A stretch of 64,000 nt of DNA from Clostridium punense (GTDB taxonomy: Bacteria; Bacillota; Clostridia; Clostridiales; Clostridiaceae): the NCBI RefSeq assembly GCF_017874425.1, contig NZ_JAGGLL010000007.1, positions 85,984 through 149,983 of the forward strand, given 5' to 3'. Position 1 is the stretch's first letter; every line of letters begins with the position of its first letter. Made by a program: the position numbers and the translations under genes. The notes below the pieces were generated by a model that worked only from the letters and a program-made list of their open reading frames with translations, ran no database searches and had not been told where the DNA came from. Shown here piece after piece: positions 60,251 through 64,000 of this stretch.

Positions 60251-61255
60251 ATGGAAAACAAGAAGAAAGTTATTTTTAGTGGTATAAAACCTTCAGGGGA
60301 TTTAACCTTAGGAAATTACCTGGGAGCTATAAAAAACTGGGTGAAGTTACAGGACGAGTATGATTGCTATTTCTGTGTAGTTGATCTACATGCTATTACA
60401 GTACAGCAACTTCCAGCTGATGTAAGAAGAAGAACTCTGGAGATACTTGCTATTTACATTGCAGCGGGAATTGACCCGGAAAAGAATACCTTATTTATCC
60501 AATCACATGTACCAGCTCACTCAGAAGCTTCTTGGCTCTTAACCTGTAATGCCTATATGGGAGAAATGAGCAGGATGACTCAGTATAAGGATAAGGCTCA
60601 AAAGGGTGGAGAAAGTATAGGTGCAGGATTGTTTAATTATCCAATTCTTATGGCTGCAGATGTATTGCTTTACGGAACCGATTTAGTTCCCGTAGGAAAA
60701 GATCAAGTTCAGCATCTAGAGCTTGCTAGGGATTTAGCAGAAAGATTTAATAGGCTTTATAGCCCTACTTTTGTAGTCCCAGAACCTTATGTAGCAAAAA
60801 CTGGAGCTAAAATAATGGATTTACAAGATCCTACTAAGAAGATGGCTAAGTCAGAAGAAAATCCAAATGGTTCCATTCAACTTATGGATCCACCAGAAGT
60901 TATCAGAAGAAAGGTTTCTAGAGCCGTTACAGACAGCTTAGGGGTTGTTAAGTTCATCGATGAGCAGCCAGGAGTTAAGAATTTAATTACTATATTAAGT
61001 ACAATTACAGGGGAAACCATTGAAGAAATAGAAAATAAATATGAAGGAATGGGATATGCTCAGTTTAAAACCGATGTTGCTGAAGCTATAGTCAGTGAAC
61101 TAGAGCCAATTCAAAACAAGGTTAAAGAGTTATTAAACAATAAGACATATTTAGAAAGTATTTATAAGGCAGGAGCAGAAAAAGCCAATTATGTATCTAT
61201 GAAAACTTTAAGAAAAATGCAAAAGAAAATCGGATTAATACCTGTAGCAAAGTAA
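60251..61255 (+). CDS. trpS: Tryptophanyl-tRNA synthetase
   Basis: ATG at 60251 is 8 bases after GGGAG; the GTG at 60242 overlaps that site. The 334-residue class I synthetase charges tRNA-Trp. The HIGH-equivalent is in 'SGIKPSGDLTLGNYLGAIKNW' (T-L-G-N), Trp-binding 'MAADVLLYGTDLVPVGKDQVQHLELARDLAERFN' is near residue 135-165, and the KMSKS-equivalent is 'KKMAKSEEN'. The C-terminal helices are standard. Expression is controlled by the T-box leader immediately upstream. Confidence 0.97.
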   Translation: MENKKKVIFSGIKPSGDLTLGNYLGAIKNWVKLQDEYDCYFCVVDLHAITVQQLPADVRRRTLEILAIYIAAGIDPEKNTLFIQSHVPAHSEASWLLTCNAYMGEMSRMTQYKDKAQKGGESIGAGLFNYPILMAADVLLYGTDLVPVGKDQVQHLELARDLAERFNRLYSPTFVVPEPYVAKTGAKIMDLQDPTKKMAKSEENPNGSIQLMDPPEVIRRKVSRAVTDSLGVVKFIDEQPGVKNLITILSTITGETIEEIENKYEGMGYAQFKTDVAEAIVSELEPIQNKVKELLNNKTYLESIYKAGAEKANYVSMKTLRKMQKKIGLIPVAK

Positions 61256-61357
61256 ATTTATAAATTATCTGCAATATTAATTGATAGGTTATAGATATGC
61301 CCAATTTTCTTACTCAAGATGCCAATATTTTGGATGAAATAAATAATGGTTAAATGT

Positions 61358-61392
61358 AAAAACCTAGTTTCTAAAGGAAACTAGGTTTTCTT
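61358..61392. terminator. Bidirectional terminator between trpS and the P-loop gene
   Basis: AAAACCTAGTTTC (61359-61371) pairs with GAAACTAGGTTTT (61377-61389), with a TAAAG loop. It is A-rich on the left and T-rich on the right. Confidence 0.82.
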
Positions 61393-61414
61393 ACATGTAG
61401 AAAATGCAAATAGT

Positions 61415-62002
61415 TTATATTGAATCATTATCAGAATTATGTACTTCTACGTCAACGCCTAAAACATTAAGAATTTGCTTTGCTCTTTCTTTAGTATTAC
61501 CAGTTAATTTACTATATGGAACTGATTCGTTGCCTAAAAATTGTAAGATTGCGTCGTCTATGGCAGCTGCAGTTTCTTCATCTTGCCATCTAACACCATC
61601 CTTTGAATATCCAAATTCTCTTCCTACATAAAAAATATAATCATATTTAGAAATATCCCTTATAGCAAGTCCATATAAATCTTTCAAAATTTCAATTTCT
61701 TTAATTGTGCGTTTTCTGTTTCCAAGCATAAATCTAGCATAGATATATGGTACAAAAGTAGCATAATCAGTAATTGCATAATCAAAAGAAGATAAATCCT
61801 CTTCTAATTTTAGCTGTCCTAAATATATTCCATATTGTTCAGAAATAGTTTCAATCATACCTTTTTCTCTTAGATAATCAGTACTATATTCAGAAGCACA
61901 ACCAACATCTAATCCAGCTATCTTCATATCTACATATAATTGCTGCATAAGTGTGGTTTTTCCACATCTTGGTCCGCCTAGTATTGCTATTCTAGTAGTC
62001 AT
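61415..62002 (-). CDS. P-loop ATPase/kinase, NadR/AAA_28-like
   Basis: This 195-residue protein has Walker A 'GGPRCGKTT' (9-17) at its very start, then 'VGCASEYSTDYLREKG' near residue 34, resembling the substrate-binding 'E.aR.Y' segment of NadR-type ribosylnicotinamide kinases, and 'DYAITDYATFVPYIYARF' as Walker B region. 'YDYIFYVGREFGYSKDGVRWQDEETAAAIDDAIL' matches the lid of the AAA_28/NadR group. It may phosphorylate a nucleoside or related metabolite; the substrate is unknown. A GGAGG site precedes the ATG. It stands alone between trpS and prfC. Confidence 0.7.
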   Translation of the reverse strand: MTTRIAILGGPRCGKTTLMQQLYVDMKIAGLDVGCASEYSTDYLREKGMIETISEQYGIYLGQLKLEEDLSSFDYAITDYATFVPYIYARFMLGNRKRTIKEIEILKDLYGLAIRDISKYDYIFYVGREFGYSKDGVRWQDEETAAAIDDAILQFLGNESVPYSKLTGNTKERAKQILNVLGVDVEVHNSDNDSI

Positions 62003-62130
62003 ATTATGACCTCCAAATTAATTAATAAGCTTTATTATTATAGCAATAATAATTACAATTTTCAACAGAATACCAATAAAAAGTGAAAAATACGTCATAA
62101 TATTATAGTGAAAATACATATAAATATAAA

Positions 62131-62159
62131 TTGTTTTAACTACCTTATTGTGGTATTAT
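62131..62159 (+). promoter_or_regulatory. SigmaA-type promoter of prfC
   Basis: TTGTTT (62131-62136), 17-bp spacer with a TG extension, TATTAT (62154-62159), 127 bp before the start codon. Confidence 0.55.
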
Positions 62160-62286
62160 ATAAGTTGTATGTAAAAAAACAATAAGTTTTTATATATTTG
62201 TTAATTTTGAACTTGAAGAAATTCAGTGAAAACTAATTTGGTTCTCACAAATAACATAAATTTATATAAGATAAGGAGCGATAGCT

Positions 62287-63885
62287 TTGAGCGATTACAT
62301 AAGAGAGATAGAGAAAAGAAGAACCTTTGCTATAATTTCTCACCCAGACGCAGGTAAGACTACACTTACAGAAAAGCTACTTTTATATGGAGGAGCTATT
62401 AGACTTGCAGGTTCTGTTAAAGCAAGAAAAGCGTCTAAGCATGCGGTTTCTGACTGGATGGAAATAGAAAAGAAGAGAGGAATTTCAGTTACTTCCTCTG
62501 TAATGCAATTTAATTATAATGGATACTGTATTAATATTCTAGATACCCCAGGACACCAAGACTTTAGTGAGGATACTTACAGAACTTTAATGGCAGCAGA
62601 TAGTGCTGTTATGGTTATTGACGGGGCAAAAGGGGTAGAAGATCAAACAAGAAAGTTATTCCATGTTTGTAGTATAAGAGAAATTCCTATATTTACCTTT
62701 GTTAATAAAATGGATAGAGAAACTAGAGATCCATTTGAACTTATGGAAGAAATAGAAATAGAACTTGGGATTAAATCTTACCCAATGAACTGGCCTATAG
62801 GAACAGGAATGCACTTTAAAGGGGTCTATGATAGAGAGGCAAGAGAAATACAAATTTTTGACTCTGGGGACCACGGGCAAAGAGAAGTTCATGAAACTAG
62901 TATAAGTATAGATGATGAAGCTGCTGCTAGAGAAGCTATTACTGATAGCTTATATGAAAAGCTTCTTGATGATATTGAGCTTCTAGATATAGCTGGAGAC
63001 GAATTTAACCATGATAAGGTTAGAAATGGGGAACTTACTCCTGTATTCTTTGGTAGTGCGCTTACAAACTTTGGAGTAGAGCCTTTCCTTGCTCATTTCT
63101 TAAAGCTAACCACGTCACCATTAGGAAGAAATTCAAATGCAGGTAGGATTAATCCTTTTGATGAAGAATTTTCTGCATTTGTGTTTAAGATACAAGCAAA
63201 CATGAACAAAGCTCATAGAGACAGAATTGCTTTCATGAGAATTTGCTCAGGAGCTTTTGAAAAGGGCATGGAAGTTTTCCATGTACAAGGAGGAAATAAA
63301 ATAAAACTTGCTCAGCCACAACAATTTCTTGCGCAGGATAGAGAAATTATTGAAGAAGCTTATGCTGGTGATATTATCGGAGTTTTTGATCCAGGTATAT
63401 TCAGTATTGGAGATACTCTTTGTTCTACTAGCAAGAAGTTTAAATTTGAAGGAATACCTACATTTGCACCAGAGCACTTTGCTAGGGTTAGAACTGTAGA
63501 TACTATGAAAAGAAAACAGTTTATCAAAGGAGTAACTCAAATTGCTCAAGAAGGAGCGATACAGGTATTCAAAGAGCTTCATATTGGAACAGAACAAATC
63601 ATTGTTGGGGTTGTTGGAGTTCTTCAGTTTGAAGTATTAGAGTTCAGATTAAAAAATGAATATAATGTTGATATTAAAATGGATATGCTTTCATATAAAA
63701 ATATAAGATGGATTGAAAGCTATGATAAGCCAGTAGATACTTTAAATTTAACTAGTGATACTAAAATAGTAAAAGATTTAAAAGATAGAGATCTTCTAAT
63801 ATTCCAAAGTGATTGGGGAATTAGTTGGGCACTTGATCATAATAAAGGACTAGTATTATCTAATATTGGCAAAAGTGATGATTAA
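62287..63885 (+). CDS. prfC: Peptide chain release factor 3
   Basis: The TTG start lies 8 bases after AAGGAGCG. The 532-residue translational GTPase has G1 'SHPDAGKTTLTEKLL' (from residue 18), switch II/G3 'DTPGHQDFSEDTYR' near 88, G4 'NKMDRE' near 142 and G5 'GSAL' near 257, then domains II and III ending 'KDRDLLIFQSDWGISWALDHN'. The 'MEIEKKRGISVTSSVMQF' effector region is RF3-specific and distinguishes it from EF-G. RF3 recycles RF1/RF2 after peptide release. A strong terminator follows. Confidence 0.97.
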   Translation: MSDYIREIEKRRTFAIISHPDAGKTTLTEKLLLYGGAIRLAGSVKARKASKHAVSDWMEIEKKRGISVTSSVMQFNYNGYCINILDTPGHQDFSEDTYRTLMAADSAVMVIDGAKGVEDQTRKLFHVCSIREIPIFTFVNKMDRETRDPFELMEEIEIELGIKSYPMNWPIGTGMHFKGVYDREAREIQIFDSGDHGQREVHETSISIDDEAAAREAITDSLYEKLLDDIELLDIAGDEFNHDKVRNGELTPVFFGSALTNFGVEPFLAHFLKLTTSPLGRNSNAGRINPFDEEFSAFVFKIQANMNKAHRDRIAFMRICSGAFEKGMEVFHVQGGNKIKLAQPQQFLAQDREIIEEAYAGDIIGVFDPGIFSIGDTLCSTSKKFKFEGIPTFAPEHFARVRTVDTMKRKQFIKGVTQIAQEGAIQVFKELHIGTEQIIVGVVGVLQFEVLEFRLKNEYNVDIKMDMLSYKNIRWIESYDKPVDTLNLTSDTKIVKDLKDRDLLIFQSDWGISWALDHNKGLVLSNIGKSDD

Positions 63886-63906
63886 TAAAAAGGCTGAAGT
63901 ACTTCG

Positions 63907-63935
63907 AGGTCACTGAAAAAGTGACCTTTTTTTCT
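63907..63935 (+). terminator. Terminator of prfC
   Basis: AGGTCAC (63907-63913) pairs with GTGACCT (63921-63927) and is followed by a T-run. The remaining 65 bp of the window show no gene. Confidence 0.85.
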
Positions 63936-64000
63936 TTTTCAAAAAGGATTTTTAGCTTTTATGTAGAATATATAAAGTAAAGACTTTTTAGAATAAGGTG

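Noticed and set aside
63247..63597. Minus-strand frame of 116 codons within prfC
   Set aside because: Shadow of the conserved release factor frame; Ser/Phe-rich with no supporting signals.

Overview
This 64 kb window has low G+C (about 30%), AT-rich spacers, strong GGAGG-type ribosome binding sites and frequent GTG/TTG starts. Its gene content (pyruvate:ferredoxin oxidoreductase, desulfoferrodoxin, bacteriohemerythrin, CotJABC spore-coat proteins, no respiratory chain) points to an anaerobic spore-forming Firmicute, most likely Clostridium sensu stricto. It reads as ordinary chromosome carrying one insertion sequence. No CRISPR array, prophage, rRNA or tRNA gene was seen.

Layout. (1) 1-11.3 kb: a maltodextrin/glycogen module, all on +: end of a MalK-type ATPase, binding lipoprotein, two permeases, GH31 alpha-glucosidase, 4-alpha-glucanotransferase, alpha-glucan phosphorylase and, after a terminator, a ROK glucokinase. 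Together these import, trim and phosphorolyse maltodextrins and phosphorylate the released glucose. (2) 11.7-24.5 kb: a secreted DUF2680 protein with a two-component system, a Suv3-like RNA helicase, a DUF3787-like small protein, pyruvate:ferredoxin oxidoreductase, an HD-GYP protein, a DUF2089/SHOCT three-gene operon and bacteriohemerythrin. An identical 26-bp box upstream of both the DUF2680 gene and the oxidoreductase gene is the most interesting regulatory signal in the window. (3) 24.6-33 kb: PlsC acyltransferase, TIM-barrel isomerase, D-cysteine desulfhydrase-like enzyme, a second HD-GYP protein, M4 neutral protease, an HD hydrolase and the cotJABC operon.

(4) 33-44.5 kb: envelope and lipid genes (PAP2 phosphatase, LtaS-like enzyme with Ser at the usual catalytic Thr, NodB deacetylase, acyl-ACP thioesterase), a PEP-carboxykinase-like P-loop protein, a YjiH-like membrane protein, an unrecognised protein with faint FtsZ-like features, pirin and signal peptidase I. 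(5) 44.6-45.8 kb: an IS630-family element with a frame break at a CCT-TAA junction. (6) 46-53.4 kb: a peptide-use cluster: OPT transporter, PqqD-like protein, PepV dipeptidase and dipeptide epimerase, followed by a HelD helicase. (7) 53.7-64 kb: a double P-loop ATPase whose ribosome binding site lies in a hairpin, CDF cation transporter, M18 aminopeptidase, two small unknown proteins, desulfoferrodoxin, a T-box leader with trpS, a NadR-like P-loop protein and release factor 3.

Family names come from motif recognition and memory of protein families; no database search was possible. Start codons were moved from the longest open frame wherever the ribosome binding site favoured a downstream codon.
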